DNA from: Sphingobacteriales bacterium
GTDB taxonomy: Bacteria; Bacteroidota; Bacteroidia; Sphingobacteriales; Sphingobacteriaceae
DNA length: 37,834 nt
Direction: 5' to 3'
Assembly (NCBI GenBank): GCA_014763615.1
Contig: JACXVB010000027.1
Span: forward strand, 1-37,834
The position numbers were made by a program, and so were the translations under genes. The notes below the pieces were generated by a model. It made no database searches, was not told the origin of the DNA, and saw only the letters and a program-made list of their open reading frames with translations. Of the stretch, positions 8,423 to 17,656 are shown one piece after another; within the stretch, counting starts at the first letter, position 1, and every line of letters begins with the position of its first letter.

Positions 8423-9505
8423 ATGCAATTTTATACCTTTTCAGAAACCGAATTAAGACAATTTACTTTCTCCGTTTTTAAAAAAATGGGCTGTTCTGAT
8501 GAACATGCCACTTTAGCTGCTGACGTTTTGATCAAAGCAGATTTGAGAGGTATTGATTCGCATGGTGTTGCCCGATTAACAGGTTATGTACGCTTGTGGC
8601 AAAAAGGACGGATTAACCCACAACCAAACATCAAAATTATACATGAAACAGCAAGTACAGCAACCGTAGATGGGGATGCGGGTTTAGGTTTAGTAGTTGC
8701 GCCTTTTGCCATGGATTTAGCCATTAAAAAAGCAAAAGAATTTGGTTCTGGTTGGGTGGCAGTAAAAAACTCTAACCATTTTGGGATTGCAGGTTATCAT
8801 AGCTTAAAAGCGGTTGAAAATGATATGATTGGTTATGCTTTAACCAACGCTAGTCCGCTGGTTGCACCTACGTTCTCATCAGAAAGAATGTTGGGCACAA
8901 ACCCAATATGTTATGCATTTCCAGCCGGAAAATTTCCTCCAGTAGTGGTGGATATGGCCACCTCAACCGCAGCAAATGGGAAGTTAGAAATTGCCCAACG
9001 TCAAGGAAAAAATGTTCCCGAGGGTTGGATTCAAGATAAAAATGGAAATGCAGCTTTAAATCCTGCTGATTTAAAAAATGGAGGTTCTCTTCTCCCATTG
9101 GGTTCTGATAGAGAACACGGCAGCCATAAAGGTTTTGGTTTAAGCGCAACGGTTGATATTCTTTCGGCAGTTTTATCTGGTGCTAGTTATGGGCCTTGGG
9201 CTCCACCTTTTGTTGCTTTCATGGATCCACTCCCTAACCAACCTGGAGAAGGTTTGGGTCATTTTTTAGGTGCGATGCGGGTAGATGGTTTCAGACCTAT
9301 CGAAGATTTTAAAGCGAATATGGACAATTGGATTGAGCGTTTTAAAGCCGCCAAACCGATTGATGAAAATCAAAAAGTAGTGATTCCTGGAGAGCCCGAG
9401 TTAGCCGCTGAAAAGGAAAGAAAAGTTTCAGGAATCCCGCTGATTGATGCGGTTGTTAAAGATTTGAACGATGTGGCAGAGAAATTAGGGTTAGATAAAC
9501 TTTAA
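8423..9505 (+). CDS. Ldh_2 family NAD(P)-dependent malate/lactate dehydrogenase-like oxidoreductase
   Basis: 360 residues of the Ldh_2 family (malate, L-sulfolactate, ureidoglycolate and 2,3-diketogulonate dehydrogenases), unrelated to Rossmann-type MDH. Typical blocks are KADLRGIDSHGVARL (catalytic His region), NSNHFGIAGYHS, LGTNPICYAFPAG, VVDMATSTAANGK and SHKGFGLSATVDIL. It is soluble and cytoplasmic, and oxidises or reduces a 2-hydroxy acid/2-keto acid pair with NAD(P). The sequence alone does not decide the substrate. It lies 37 nt after bshC and could be co-transcribed. It ends before a bidirectional terminator shared with lepB. Confidence 0.88.
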   Translation: MQFYTFSETELRQFTFSVFKKMGCSDEHATLAADVLIKADLRGIDSHGVARLTGYVRLWQKGRINPQPNIKIIHETASTATVDGDAGLGLVVAPFAMDLAIKKAKEFGSGWVAVKNSNHFGIAGYHSLKAVENDMIGYALTNASPLVAPTFSSERMLGTNPICYAFPAGKFPPVVVDMATSTAANGKLEIAQRQGKNVPEGWIQDKNGNAALNPADLKNGGSLLPLGSDREHGSHKGFGLSATVDILSAVLSGASYGPWAPPFVAFMDPLPNQPGEGLGHFLGAMRVDGFRPIEDFKANMDNWIERFKAAKPIDENQKVVIPGEPELAAEKERKVSGIPLIDAVVKDLNDVAEKLGLDKL

Positions 9506-9597
9506 GTTCACCTCATCCCTAGCTCTTCTCCTCAAGGAAAAGGAAACCAATAATTTTTCTCCCTCTCCTTTTGGGAGAGCTATTAAGGGTGAAGGAC
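9504..9597. repeat. Imperfect inverted repeat, intergenic
   Basis: A left arm with TCACCTCATCCCTAGCTCTT and a right arm with GGGAGAGCTATTAAGGGTGA are roughly complementary around a pyrimidine-rich centre. The wording resembles dispersed intergenic repeats seen in Bacteroidota genomes, but other copies cannot be checked here. Confidence 0.4.
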
Positions 9598-9638
9598 GGA
9601 ATCTAATCGAGATACAAATTCCCACCTTTCCTAAAATT

Positions 9639-9669
9639 AAAAAAGGAAACTCATTTCTGAATTTCCTTT
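9639..9669. terminator. Bidirectional terminator between the dehydrogenase and lepB
   Basis: GGAAACTCA (9645-9653) and TGAATTTCC (9658-9666) form a stem with one mismatch, with an A tract before and T tract after, between two convergent genes. Confidence 0.6.
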
Positions 9670-9692
9670 CCCTTTTATATATTTTGGATATT

Positions 9693-10793
9693 TTAATGGA
9701 TTCCCATGAAAATTCTGCTCCATCTAATTTTATGGATGAAGGAAGCGTTATCATCCCAACTCATCCATACAAATAAAGCTTTTCCTACAATATGATCTTC
9801 AGGAACAAAGCCCCAATAACGTGAATCCGCAGAATCATGACGGTTATCGCCCATCATCCAATAATAATTCATCTTAAAAGTATAAGCATCAGCTTTCTTA
9901 TCATTGATATAGAAATCGTTGCCTTTTACTTCTAGCTTATTACCTTCATAAACTTCTATACACCTTCTGTAAATCGGGAAAGTTAAACTATCTAACTTAA
10001 CAGTCCATCCTTTTTTAGGAATAATAATTGGACCGTAATTATCCTGATTCCAAGGAAAATGAGAATCATGCGGAAAAACTTGCTGGTCAAAAACTCCTTT
10101 TTCAGCAATGATAGGCGTCATGGTCTTTACATTAGAGAATGCCTTAATTTCGGAAAATCCTTGTTTAGTTAAGTTAAAAACATATTCGTCTTGCGTTGCT
10201 CTTTGCTTATCCTCTGGTTTAATATTTTCTAAAGCCATCGGATTAAACTCAGTTCCATCGGTTTTTACATAATACTGTGTTTCGCTATGTTTTGGCAGCG
10301 GAGAAGGTTTTCCGTTGATATAAACCTGAGCATCAATAATTTTTAAAGTATCCCCAGAAATACCGATACATCTTTTGATATAATTCTCTCGCTTATCTAC
10401 CGGGCGATTTAACGGTGGATCAGCATCCATCGGATAATTGAACACCACTACATCATTTCTTTTTACATGACCTAGCCCAGGCAAGCGATAATATGGCAAT
10501 TCCCATCCATCCCAATAAGCTTTAGTGCCGATAATTGGCATGGTATGATGCGCAAAAGGAAACGCAATGGGCGTCATCGGTAACCTTGCACCATAATTTA
10601 CTTTACTTACAAAAAGAAAATCGCCAACCAAAAGTGATCTTTCCATAGAACCTGTTGGGATAGTGTAAGCCTCTATAAACAAACTACGAATAATGGTAGC
10701 TGCAATTACTGCAAAAACAACAGCATCGAGCCATTCCCTTCCTGCACTTTTTTTCTTCTTTTCTTTATTCTTTTTCCAGAATTTCCAATTCAT
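9693..10793 (-). CDS. lepB: Signal peptidase I
   Basis: 366 residues: one N-terminal membrane segment (about 21-40) after a lysine-rich tail, then box B TIPTGSMERSL with catalytic Ser49, box D ENYIKRCIGISGD with the general base Lys140, and box E MMGDNRHDSADSRYWG. It cleaves signal peptides from exported preproteins on the outer face of the inner membrane. The long stretch between boxes D and E (about 150-300) is the enlarged non-catalytic domain usual for Bacteroidota enzymes. It is the last gene of the minus-strand operon parA-parB-DUF5683-dapB-lepB, 15 nt after dapB. Confidence 0.95.
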   Translation of the reverse strand: MNWKFWKKNKEKKKKSAGREWLDAVVFAVIAATIIRSLFIEAYTIPTGSMERSLLVGDFLFVSKVNYGARLPMTPIAFPFAHHTMPIIGTKAYWDGWELPYYRLPGLGHVKRNDVVVFNYPMDADPPLNRPVDKRENYIKRCIGISGDTLKIIDAQVYINGKPSPLPKHSETQYYVKTDGTEFNPMALENIKPEDKQRATQDEYVFNLTKQGFSEIKAFSNVKTMTPIIAEKGVFDQQVFPHDSHFPWNQDNYGPIIIPKKGWTVKLDSLTFPIYRRCIEVYEGNKLEVKGNDFYINDKKADAYTFKMNYYWMMGDNRHDSADSRYWGFVPEDHIVGKALFVWMSWDDNASFIHKIRWSRIFMGIH

Positions 10794-10808
10794 TTTATTT
10801 TGATTGAT

Positions 10809-11555
10809 TTAGGCTTTAAAATTGTACATTTCTTTAACCGAGTAAAAACCCTTTTTATCCTTTAGCCATTCGGCAGCTAAAACTGCGCCCAAGGCAAAAC
10901 CCTGACGCCCGTGTGCAATATGTTTTAACTCAATTCTATCTACATCAGAATCATAGATGACAGCGTGAGTTCCGGGAACCTCTCCCTCGCGGTAAGATTC
11001 GATGATTAGATGTTCTGGTTGATGAACTGTTACAGTTTCTTCATCTGCTTTTACATCTTCCCATTCCGTTTTTTTATCAAACTCTTGAATAATATCTTCT
11101 GCAATAGTAATTGCGGTACCACTCGGCGAATCCAGTTTATGAATATGATGAATTTCTTCTATGCCCACATCATATTGATCTGAAAATTGATTCATCATCT
11201 TAGCTAAAGCTTGATTGATTTGAAAAAAGATATTTACGCCCACGCTAAAATTAGAGCCATACATTACTGCGGCATCTGCCGTAAGGCAAGCATCCTTTAC
11301 ATCTTGTAAATGACCATACCAACCCGTAGTACCCACCACTAATGGCGTTTGAGATTGGATACAAGTTTGAATATTCTGCATGACTGAACCTGGCGTACTA
11401 AACTCTATGGCCACATCAGCCTTGTTTAAATTTTCTATAGTCAACTCTTGACTATTATCTTGATCAATCACCAAAACAATTTCATGTCCACGGTCTAAAG
11501 CGATAGACTCTATCATCTTACCCATTTTTCCGTATCCTAAAAGGGCAATTTTCAT
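10809..11555 (-). CDS. dapB: 4-hydroxy-tetrahydrodipicolinate reductase
   Basis: 248 residues. The N-terminal Rossmann motif GYGKMGKMI (7-15) binds NAD(P)H, the VVGTTGW block follows, and the catalytic signature HHIHKLDSPSGTA lies at 136-148. It reduces 4-hydroxy-tetrahydrodipicolinate in the lysine/diaminopimelate pathway, so it supplies lysine and peptidoglycan precursors in the cytoplasm. The start overlaps the DUF5683 stop by 4 nt, showing translational coupling. The central region is slightly shorter than in E. coli, as usual for the phylum. Confidence 0.95.
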   Translation of the reverse strand: MKIALLGYGKMGKMIESIALDRGHEIVLVIDQDNSQELTIENLNKADVAIEFSTPGSVMQNIQTCIQSQTPLVVGTTGWYGHLQDVKDACLTADAAVMYGSNFSVGVNIFFQINQALAKMMNQFSDQYDVGIEEIHHIHKLDSPSGTAITIAEDIIQEFDKKTEWEDVKADEETVTVHQPEHLIIESYREGEVPGTHAVIYDSDVDRIELKHIAHGRQGFALGAVLAAEWLKDKKGFYSVKEMYNFKA

Positions 11556-12196
11556 AAATTAATTTTTAATGTGAGCATTGGAATAGGTGCTGCTAATCCT
11601 GTTGCAGCATACGAAGGTATATAAATTGACGGTTTTATTTTAAAAGATAAATCATCTCCAACATCAAAAGTTGCAAAACGAGCATCTATATAGGCATCCA
11701 ACATTTGCAAACCATAAAAACCGATGGAAGCATAAAGCGTTAAATCTCTATTTCTACGATAAAAATCTTTCGCACTATAAATTTGCGCCGCAGGTATTCC
11801 TAGATATTGTGGATAAAATGAAACTTTATCAGGAGTTGCACTTGCAGATCTGAATTGGCTTTCTGTTAAAAATTCTTTATAGTAACGATTGTTAAACTCG
11901 TAAACTAAACCTAATCCCACAAAACCACCGTAAACCAAAGGCACTTTCCACCATTTATGGTTTCTAGCTTGCCCCCAACCTGGGATGATAGCTGATCTTA
12001 AAAGTGCTTTTCGAGGATTCTGCAATTTGGTGCTATCTTTAAATAGCAGGCCAATTTCATGTCCAATCTTCTGAAGTTTATTTTTAGAAGTGTCAGATTT
12101 AGCACTTTTAGATACACTCAAAATACTATCACGCTGCTGAGCTTTACTCTGCAAAAAGCTAAAAATGAATAAAACTAAAAAGGCGTATTTTAACAT
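11552..12196 (-). CDS. DUF5683 domain protein, exported
   Basis: Starting at the ATG at 12196, which overlaps the parB stop (TAATG), the protein has 214 residues; the slightly longer frame would need a TTG start. The N-terminus (MLKYAFLVLFIFSFLQSKAQ) is a signal peptide. The conserved DUF5683 part follows: RKALLRSAIIPGWGQARNHK, then hydrophobic segments with VYGGFVGLGLVYEFNNRYY and a YGLQMLDAYIDARFATFDV block. The function is unknown; the P-G-W-G-Q motif recurs in several small envelope families. Its fixed place between parB and dapB is typical of Bacteroidota. Confidence 0.82.
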   Translation of the reverse strand: MLKYAFLVLFIFSFLQSKAQQRDSILSVSKSAKSDTSKNKLQKIGHEIGLLFKDSTKLQNPRKALLRSAIIPGWGQARNHKWWKVPLVYGGFVGLGLVYEFNNRYYKEFLTESQFRSASATPDKVSFYPQYLGIPAAQIYSAKDFYRRNRDLTLYASIGFYGLQMLDAYIDARFATFDVGDDLSFKIKPSIYIPSYAATGLAAPIPMLTLKINL

Positions 12197-13107
12197 TACC
12201 AATCGAGCAACTCGAGGATGCGATTTAAATCATCATCTGATAAAAAAGGAATTTCAATGCTTCCCTTTCCACCTTCTTGAACTTTCATTTTTATCCTAGT
12301 AGCAAATTTGGAAGAAAGATCATCCTGAATTTTTTGATACTGAAACGAAATAACTTCGCTTTTCTTTTCTTTAGGCACAGGTTTTACTCCGGTTTGTTTC
12401 ATTGAACGCACCATGTCTTCTACCTTCCTTACAGATAAATCCTTATCCAAAATTTCCTGAAAGAAAAAAAGCTGAGTACTTGGATCTGCCACGTTGATAA
12501 GCGCTCTGGCATGACCCATACTTATTTTATTATCTCTGATAGCAGCCTGAATAGAGGGTGGCAATTTCAATAATCTTAAATAATTAGTTACTGTAGAGCG
12601 ATTTTTAGAAACCCGGTCGCCCAATTCTTCTTGGTTGATAGCACATTCATCAATCATTCTTTGAAAACTCAAGGCTACTTCAATAGCATTTAAATTTTCA
12701 CGCTGAATGTTCTCTATCAATGCCATTTCTAGCATTTGCTGATCATCAGCTGTACGGATGTATGCAGGGATTTCTGTTAATCCTGCCATTTTAGAGGCTC
12801 TTAATCTGCGCTCACCAGAGATGAGTTGGTAGCTATCATGACCCATTTGCCTTACGGTGATGGGCTGTATCAATCCTTGTAATTTGATGGATTCTGATAA
12901 TTCTCTCAGCGCATCTTCATCAAACTCAAAACGTGGCTGAAAAGGATTAACCTCTACTTGGCTCACGCTGATATGACTTACAGAACCTAGTGCGGCAGAA
13001 GGATTATCGGTAATTGAACCGCTATTACGATCTCTCATTACCTCGGGAGAATCGTTTAATAAAGCACCTAAACCTCTTCCTAATCCTATTTTTCTCTCTT
13101 TACTCAT
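12196..13107 (-). CDS. parB: Chromosome partitioning protein ParB
   Basis: 303 residues. It has the N-terminal GLGRGLGALL tag that binds ParA, the ParB/Srx CTP-binding domain with NPFQPR and GERRLRASKMAG (boxes I and II), the HTH with SKNRSTVTNYLRLLKLP, and ISMGHARALI after it, with a C-terminal dimerisation part. It binds parS, spreads by CTP-dependent clamping and loads SMC. Start and parA stop overlap by 1 nt. No obvious parS palindrome is visible nearby. Confidence 0.95.
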   Translation of the reverse strand: MSKERKIGLGRGLGALLNDSPEVMRDRNSGSITDNPSAALGSVSHISVSQVEVNPFQPRFEFDEDALRELSESIKLQGLIQPITVRQMGHDSYQLISGERRLRASKMAGLTEIPAYIRTADDQQMLEMALIENIQRENLNAIEVALSFQRMIDECAINQEELGDRVSKNRSTVTNYLRLLKLPPSIQAAIRDNKISMGHARALINVADPSTQLFFFQEILDKDLSVRKVEDMVRSMKQTGVKPVPKEKKSEVISFQYQKIQDDLSSKFATRIKMKVQEGGKGSIEIPFLSDDDLNRILELLDW

Positions 13108-13913
13108 TATTTAACCACCTCCGTTTTATCAGCAGGATTTTCTTTATTTAAACCATTTTTTTGGATGATTTCTCTCGCTAAATTCAAATAATTAATAGCA
13201 CCTTTAGAATTGGCATCATGCATAATTACCGAAACGCCAAAACTTGGGGCTTCACTTAAACGGGTGTTTCTGGCAATAATCGTTTGAAAAACTAAATCTT
13301 CAAAATGAGAACGAACGTCTTCTACCACTTGATTAGATAAGCGCAAACGAACATCGTACATGGTTAATAAAATACCTTCTATCTGCAAGTCGGTATTTAA
13401 CCTGTTTTGAACAATTTTGATGGTGTTTAACAATTTCCCTAAACCCTCTAACGCAAAATACTCACACTGAACCGGGATAATCACAGAATCTGCCGCAGTT
13501 AAAGCATTGATGGTGATTAAACCTAAAGAAGGGGAGCAATCAATGATGATAAAATCATATTCTTTCTTTACCTTCTGCAAAACTGATTTCATTTTAAACT
13601 CACGGTCATGCAGGTTTATCATCTCAATTTCAGCACCCACCAAATCAATATGCGCTGGTAATAAATCTAAATTGGGAGTATCTGTTTTTTGAATCGCATG
13701 CTTTGCAGGCACATTGTTAATGATACACTCGTAAATACTATTTTTTATCGTTCGAGGATCAAAACCTATCCCTGAAGTTGAATTGGCTTGTGGATCGGCA
13801 TCTACTATTAAAGTCTTATATTCTAAAACCGCTAAACTAGCCGCTAAATTAATGGCTGTAGTTGTTTTACCTACTCCACCTTTCTGATTGGCTATTGCTA
13901 TGATTTTACTCAT
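13107..13913 (-). CDS. parA: Chromosome partitioning ATPase ParA (Soj)
   Basis: 268 residues. The deviant Walker A motif KGGVGKTT lies at 11-18, followed by DADPQANSTSGIG, the Walker B region FIIIDCSPSLGL and the QCEYFALEGL block characteristic of chromosomal ParA/Soj. The ATPase binds DNA non-specifically and moves ParB-parS complexes. It is the first gene of a five-gene minus-strand operon. There is no N-terminal HTH, so it is not a self-regulating plasmid type Ia ParA. Confidence 0.95.
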   Translation of the reverse strand: MSKIIAIANQKGGVGKTTTAINLAASLAVLEYKTLIVDADPQANSTSGIGFDPRTIKNSIYECIINNVPAKHAIQKTDTPNLDLLPAHIDLVGAEIEMINLHDREFKMKSVLQKVKKEYDFIIIDCSPSLGLITINALTAADSVIIPVQCEYFALEGLGKLLNTIKIVQNRLNTDLQIEGILLTMYDVRLRLSNQVVEDVRSHFEDLVFQTIIARNTRLSEAPSFGVSVIMHDANSKGAINYLNLAREIIQKNGLNKENPADKTEVVK

Positions 13914-14019
13914 GTATATTTTCTTTTGAAGCTTTTGATATGCGTGTATAAAAAAGAAAAATAGGCTATTTTTTGTATTTTTAGCCCGATTTAGCCTTTT
14001 TCAACAAGTCGGCAAGATA

Positions 14020-14027
14020 CAAATTTA
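14020..14027 (-). promoter_or_regulatory. Candidate -7 element for the parA operon
   Basis: On the minus strand this reads TAAATTTG, an exact TAnnTTTG match, about 107 nt before the parA start. No good TTG -33 box lies at the right distance, so support is modest. Confidence 0.3.
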
Positions 14028-14076
14028 AACAATATCTATTTCCACACGTTAAAGCAATTTATAAACAAAAAAACGT

Positions 14077-14598
14077 ATGACATTAATTGTTTCGGGTACC
14101 AACCGACCTCATAGTAATACTCTGAAAATAGCGAAATATTATCAAAAAATCTTAACCCAAAAAGGAGAACAAAGCGAAATATTAGATTTAAGCACCTTAC
14201 CAGAAAGTTTAGTTCATCCTGATGCTTATTTAAAGACTTATGCTGATTTTAAGGAGATACAAGAAAAAGTAACCCAAGCTGCAAAATTTATTTTCATTGT
14301 GCCAGAGTACAACGGAAGTTTCCCCGGTATCATGAAGCTATTCTTAGATGCTTGCGCCTATCCTGATTCTTTTTACGAAAAAAAGGTGGCCTTAGTGGGG
14401 ATTGCAACAGGAAAATACGGTAACATTAGAGGGATAGAACATTTAACGGGTATTTGTAATTATATGAATTTACACGTAATGCCCCTGAAACTTCATATCC
14501 CTTATATTCATTTAGAGCTCGATGAAAATCAAGATCTTTTTAAGCCGGATACGCTAAAATTCACTCATCAGCAGATAGACAAGTTTATCCATTTCTAG
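14077..14598 (+). CDS. NADPH-dependent FMN reductase family protein
   Basis: 173 residues with a flavodoxin-like fold: the N-terminal phosphate-binding loop SGTNRPHSNTLKIAK (6-20) and VPEYNGSFPGIMKLFLDA, the family signature that contacts the FMN ring. It probably reduces flavin, quinone or another small acceptor with NAD(P)H in the cytoplasm. The physiological substrate cannot be told from sequence. It is divergent from parA and monocistronic; TerC on the opposite strand converges on it. Confidence 0.85.
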   Translation: MTLIVSGTNRPHSNTLKIAKYYQKILTQKGEQSEILDLSTLPESLVHPDAYLKTYADFKEIQEKVTQAAKFIFIVPEYNGSFPGIMKLFLDACAYPDSFYEKKVALVGIATGKYGNIRGIEHLTGICNYMNLHVMPLKLHIPYIHLELDENQDLFKPDTLKFTHQQIDKFIHF

Positions 14599-14697
14599 AA
14601 ATATCCTCTGATGATTAACAAAAATTAGTTTCGATTGATTTTTTGAAAATTGAGTAAAAAACGGCTTTGGAATGCAAAAAAGTTTCATAAGATTTTA

Positions 14698-15747
14698 TTA
14701 ATGGAATTCTTTTTTCTTCGGAAAAATTAATGATGCAACCACACTAGTAGTTAAAATAGCCAAAATCACAAAAAGTGAATCTGTAGTGGTGAAACCCCAA
14801 GCCACCAACCAATGATGTGCCAACATTTTTACGCCAATAAATACCAATAACGCCGCCAATCCTGTTTGTAAATAATGGAATTTATGGATAATGTTTACCA
14901 ACAAAAAGAACATAGAACGCAGACCTAGAACAGCAAAAATATTAGAAAAGAAAACGATATAAGGATCTTTAGTAACTGCAAAAATTGCTGGAATAGAATC
15001 TACAGCGAATAAAACATCAGTAAACTCGATGATTAACAACACTAAAAACAGCGGTGTAATGTATCGCTTTCCGTTTTCTTTGTGGAAAAACTGCGGCCCG
15101 ATAAATTTGGGATAAACCGAAAAATATTTGGAAGCAAATTTCACTACTTTATGATTTTCTGGATCAATTTTATTTTCATCATCCTTACCAAAAAACATCA
15201 TCAAACCAGAATAAATCAGAAAAGCCCCAAATAAATATAAAATCCAGTTGAACTGACTGACCAATGTTGCCCCAAGGAAAATAAAAGCATAGCGCATAAT
15301 AATCGCACCTAAAATCCCCCAAAATAATACTCGATGATAGTATTTTTCCTTAACGCCAAAAGCCGCAAAAATAAGTACCATCACAAAGATATTATCTACA
15401 GAAAGGGCATATTCTATCACATAACCTGTTAAAAATTCAAGACTTAAATTATCTTTATATCGGTTGAGATTTTCTTGAAAATGGGCTGAACTGACATTCA
15501 CCTGCTGCTGGTAGAGTTTAACAATATGCTCTAATTGTGTTTGATTTTGAATATTGTGTAGCTCTTGGCCATCTACTTTCAAAAAGAAATAAAAGCAAAG
15601 GGAAAAGCTCACCCAAACGGCACTCATGATAGCCGCTTGATTTAAAGAAACTGCTTGATTTTTTTGATGAAAAAGGCCCAAATCCAGCGAAAGCATAAGG
15701 ACAATAAATAAAGTAAAAGCACCAAAGAAAATCAGTTCGTGGCTCAT
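14698..15747 (-). CDS. TerC/Alx family integral membrane protein
   Basis: 349 residues with about nine membrane segments. Acidic residues within membrane helices mark the family: LSLDLGLF near the N-terminus, EYALSVDNIFVMVLIF, and EFTDVLFAVDSIPAIFAVTKDP. TerC/Alx proteins are linked to tellurite resistance, manganese export and metal loading of secreted enzymes. A hydrophilic stretch of about 60 residues between the second and third helices (around 60-110) is enlarged. The start abuts the stop of the upstream polyprenyl synthase gene, so they form a two-gene unit. Confidence 0.88.
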   Translation of the reverse strand: MSHELIFFGAFTLFIVLMLSLDLGLFHQKNQAVSLNQAAIMSAVWVSFSLCFYFFLKVDGQELHNIQNQTQLEHIVKLYQQQVNVSSAHFQENLNRYKDNLSLEFLTGYVIEYALSVDNIFVMVLIFAAFGVKEKYYHRVLFWGILGAIIMRYAFIFLGATLVSQFNWILYLFGAFLIYSGLMMFFGKDDENKIDPENHKVVKFASKYFSVYPKFIGPQFFHKENGKRYITPLFLVLLIIEFTDVLFAVDSIPAIFAVTKDPYIVFFSNIFAVLGLRSMFFLLVNIIHKFHYLQTGLAALLVFIGVKMLAHHWLVAWGFTTTDSLFVILAILTTSVVASLIFPKKKEFH

Positions 15748-16719
15748 TTATTTTTTCCTTTCTGTGGTAAAACGTACCAATTGTTCTAGACCAGTTCTAG
15801 AAGCACTAGCTGGGAAAGTATTTAAAATTTCAAAAGCTTGGGCTTGATATTTCAACATTTGTTCTTCGGCGTAAGCTAAACCTCCGCTTTGATGAACAAA
15901 TTCTATAATTTCATTGATTTTATCAGGATCATCCTGATGATTCTTTACCAAATTAATGATTCGCTTTTTATCTGCTTTGCTGGCTTTGTTAAGTGCATAA
16001 ATCAGCGGAAGTGTCACTTTTTTCTCTTTGATATCAATGCCTTTTGGTTTACCTACATCATCTACACCAAAATCAAACAAATCATCTTTTATCTGAAAAG
16101 CTATTCCTATTTTTTCGCCGAAGTTTTGCATTAAGGTGATGGTTTTTTCATCAGCACCGGCAGAAGCAGCCCCTGCAGCGCAACATGATGAGATTAAAGA
16201 AGCTGTTTTTTGACGAATCACCTCGTAATAAACATCTTCACTAATATCCATTCTACGTACTTTCTCAATCTGAAGCAATTCTCCTTCACTCATCTGTTGC
16301 ACCGCATCAGAAACAATTTTCAGTAATTTAAACTCTCCATTATCAACAGAAAGTTGTAAGCCCTTAGAAAGCAGATAGTCTCCAACTAAAACAGCGATTT
16401 TATTTTTCCAAAGTGCATTGATAGAGAAAAAACCACGACGCTCGAAAGAGTTATCTACCACATCATCATGAACCAAAGTTGCAGTATGTAAAAGTTCCAC
16501 TAAAGCCGCCCCACGATAGGTTGATTCTGTAATTCCTCCGCAAATATTGGCAGAAAAAAACACGAACATGGGGCGCATTTGTTTTCCCTTTCTTTTTACG
16601 ATATAGTGGGTAATACGATCTAAAAGTGGCACAGTGCTTTGCATAGAAGCTCTAAACTTCTCTTCAAAAGCATCAATTTCTTTTTCTATGGGTTTTTTTA
16701 TCTCGTCAAGCTTCAGCAT
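15748..16719 (-). CDS. Polyprenyl diphosphate synthase (trans-isoprenyl, long chain)
   Basis: Using ATG 16719 the protein has 323 residues (MLKLDEIKKPIEKEIDAFEE), matching octaprenyl-type synthases. An upstream ATG at 16788 would lie before the candidate promoter and adds an unconserved N-terminus. Visible marks are GKQMRPMFVF, the first aspartate-rich motif HDDVVDNSFERRG and the second KDDLFDF with following GKPKGIDIKEKKVTLP. It condenses isopentenyl diphosphate units to the side chain of menaquinone; product length is not readable. Cytoplasmic or membrane-associated. Confidence 0.9.
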   Translation of the reverse strand: MLKLDEIKKPIEKEIDAFEEKFRASMQSTVPLLDRITHYIVKRKGKQMRPMFVFFSANICGGITESTYRGAALVELLHTATLVHDDVVDNSFERRGFFSINALWKNKIAVLVGDYLLSKGLQLSVDNGEFKLLKIVSDAVQQMSEGELLQIEKVRRMDISEDVYYEVIRQKTASLISSCCAAGAASAGADEKTITLMQNFGEKIGIAFQIKDDLFDFGVDDVGKPKGIDIKEKKVTLPLIYALNKASKADKKRIINLVKNHQDDPDKINEIIEFVHQSGGLAYAEEQMLKYQAQAFEILNTFPASASRTGLEQLVRFTTERKK

Positions 16720-16753
16720 TGATGTGGCAACAAGCGTTCTTTTGTTAGGTTTG

Positions 16754-16761
16754 CAAACATA
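16754..16761 (-). promoter_or_regulatory. Candidate -7 element for the polyprenyl synthase-TerC unit
   Basis: Minus strand TATGTTTG matches TAnnTTTG exactly. It lies about 35 nt before ATG 16719 and inside the longer open frame, which supports the shorter start. No clear -33 TTG is seen. Confidence 0.35.
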
Positions 16762-16850
16762 ATGTAAAAAACCGATTTTAAATACCATAATTTTAGTATA
16801 GCCGTTCTTATCCTCGGTTTTTGGTTATATTTAAAAAACAATTCTAAACA

Positions 16851-17417
16851 ATGAAATATACTTTTTATCTCCTTTTTGCACTTTCATTAAGTTCATATTC
16901 TACATTAGCACAAGACAATTTTAAAAGCACCAAAAATGGTGAGAAACCTCGTTTTTTCAATCGTTCTGAACTGAGCTATTCTTTTGGACTAAATCCAACT
17001 TTTAACGGTCAAAGCACCAATGCTTTCCGTATCAAAACCGTATTTGGGTTCGCTTATCCACAATATGGCTTCGGAATTGGAATAGAGAATGGCAGCTTTA
17101 AATCTGCGAATGGGAGCGGCGGCGCCAATTTTAATACCATTGCATTTACCGGTAACATCCATGTGCTTGCTAAACCATTTGAATATGACGGTCTCAATTT
17201 GTTTATAAAAGGTGGAGTGGGTTATGCTCCTAAATTTTTTGGGTATGCTAAAGGCTTCACCTACGATGGGGGTGCAGGAGTAATTATCCATACAAAAAAG
17301 GGAAGAAAGTATTACATCGAAGCTCTGTATGATTACCAAGAACTCAGTGATTATATCCTAAACAATAGCAAACTAGAGATTAAAACTTTAGGAATTGGAA
17401 TTGGAACTTGGTTTTAA
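16851..17417 (+). CDS. Small outer-membrane beta-barrel protein
   Basis: 188 residues with signal peptide MKYTFYLLFALSLSSYSTLA (mature protein starts near QDN). The rest alternates polar and hydrophobic residues with aromatic girdles and ends in GIGIGTWF, with the terminal Phe that marks a beta-barrel outer-membrane protein. About eight strands would fit. The ligand or role is unknown. It is divergent from the polyprenyl synthase, and its stop overlaps the convergent 80-residue gene by 4 nt. Confidence 0.72.
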   Translation: MKYTFYLLFALSLSSYSTLAQDNFKSTKNGEKPRFFNRSELSYSFGLNPTFNGQSTNAFRIKTVFGFAYPQYGFGIGIENGSFKSANGSGGANFNTIAFTGNIHVLAKPFEYDGLNLFIKGGVGYAPKFFGYAKGFTYDGGAGVIIHTKKGRKYYIEALYDYQELSDYILNNSKLEIKTLGIGIGTWF

Positions 17418-17656
17418 TTAGCACTATTACTTGGTTTTCTTTTGCTCAGCCAATTAATGATGGCCACAATAAGATAAATCCATGGAAGATTATGAAAAAT
17501 CAAATCAAAATAATCTAATAATTGCATCCCATTACCGCCTTCTATTAACCATTTTAATTTTTCATAGGAGTGTGGAATAGGATAATAAGGTGCTAAACCA
17601 AGGGTAATACTTAAAATGAAAGCTAGCTTTAAATGGTCTGATGGTTTAAATTTCAT
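17414..17656 (-). CDS. Small conserved membrane protein of unknown function
   Basis: 80 residues with two hydrophobic segments (about 10-25 and 55-70) around the conserved-looking block [22 protein letters not shown] and [19 protein letters not shown]. Similar short proteins are annotated in databases as RND transporter without real support; it is far too small for that. It overlaps the thioredoxin stop by 4 nt (ATGA), so it is translated with it. The link with thioredoxin suggests an envelope or redox context, but this is inference. Confidence 0.65.
   Translation of the reverse strand: MKFKPSDHLKLAFILSITLGLAPYYPIPHSYEKLKWLIEGGNGMQLLDYFDLIFHNLPWIYLIVAIINWLSKRKPSNSAN

Noticed and set aside
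9491..9754. 87-codon minus-strand open frame
   Set aside because: It spans the intergenic repeat and terminator and overlaps the lepB 3' end; low-complexity reading.
16720..16788. Longer start of the polyprenyl synthase gene
   Set aside because: The extra 23 residues are unlike the family and a TAnnTTTG element lies inside them.
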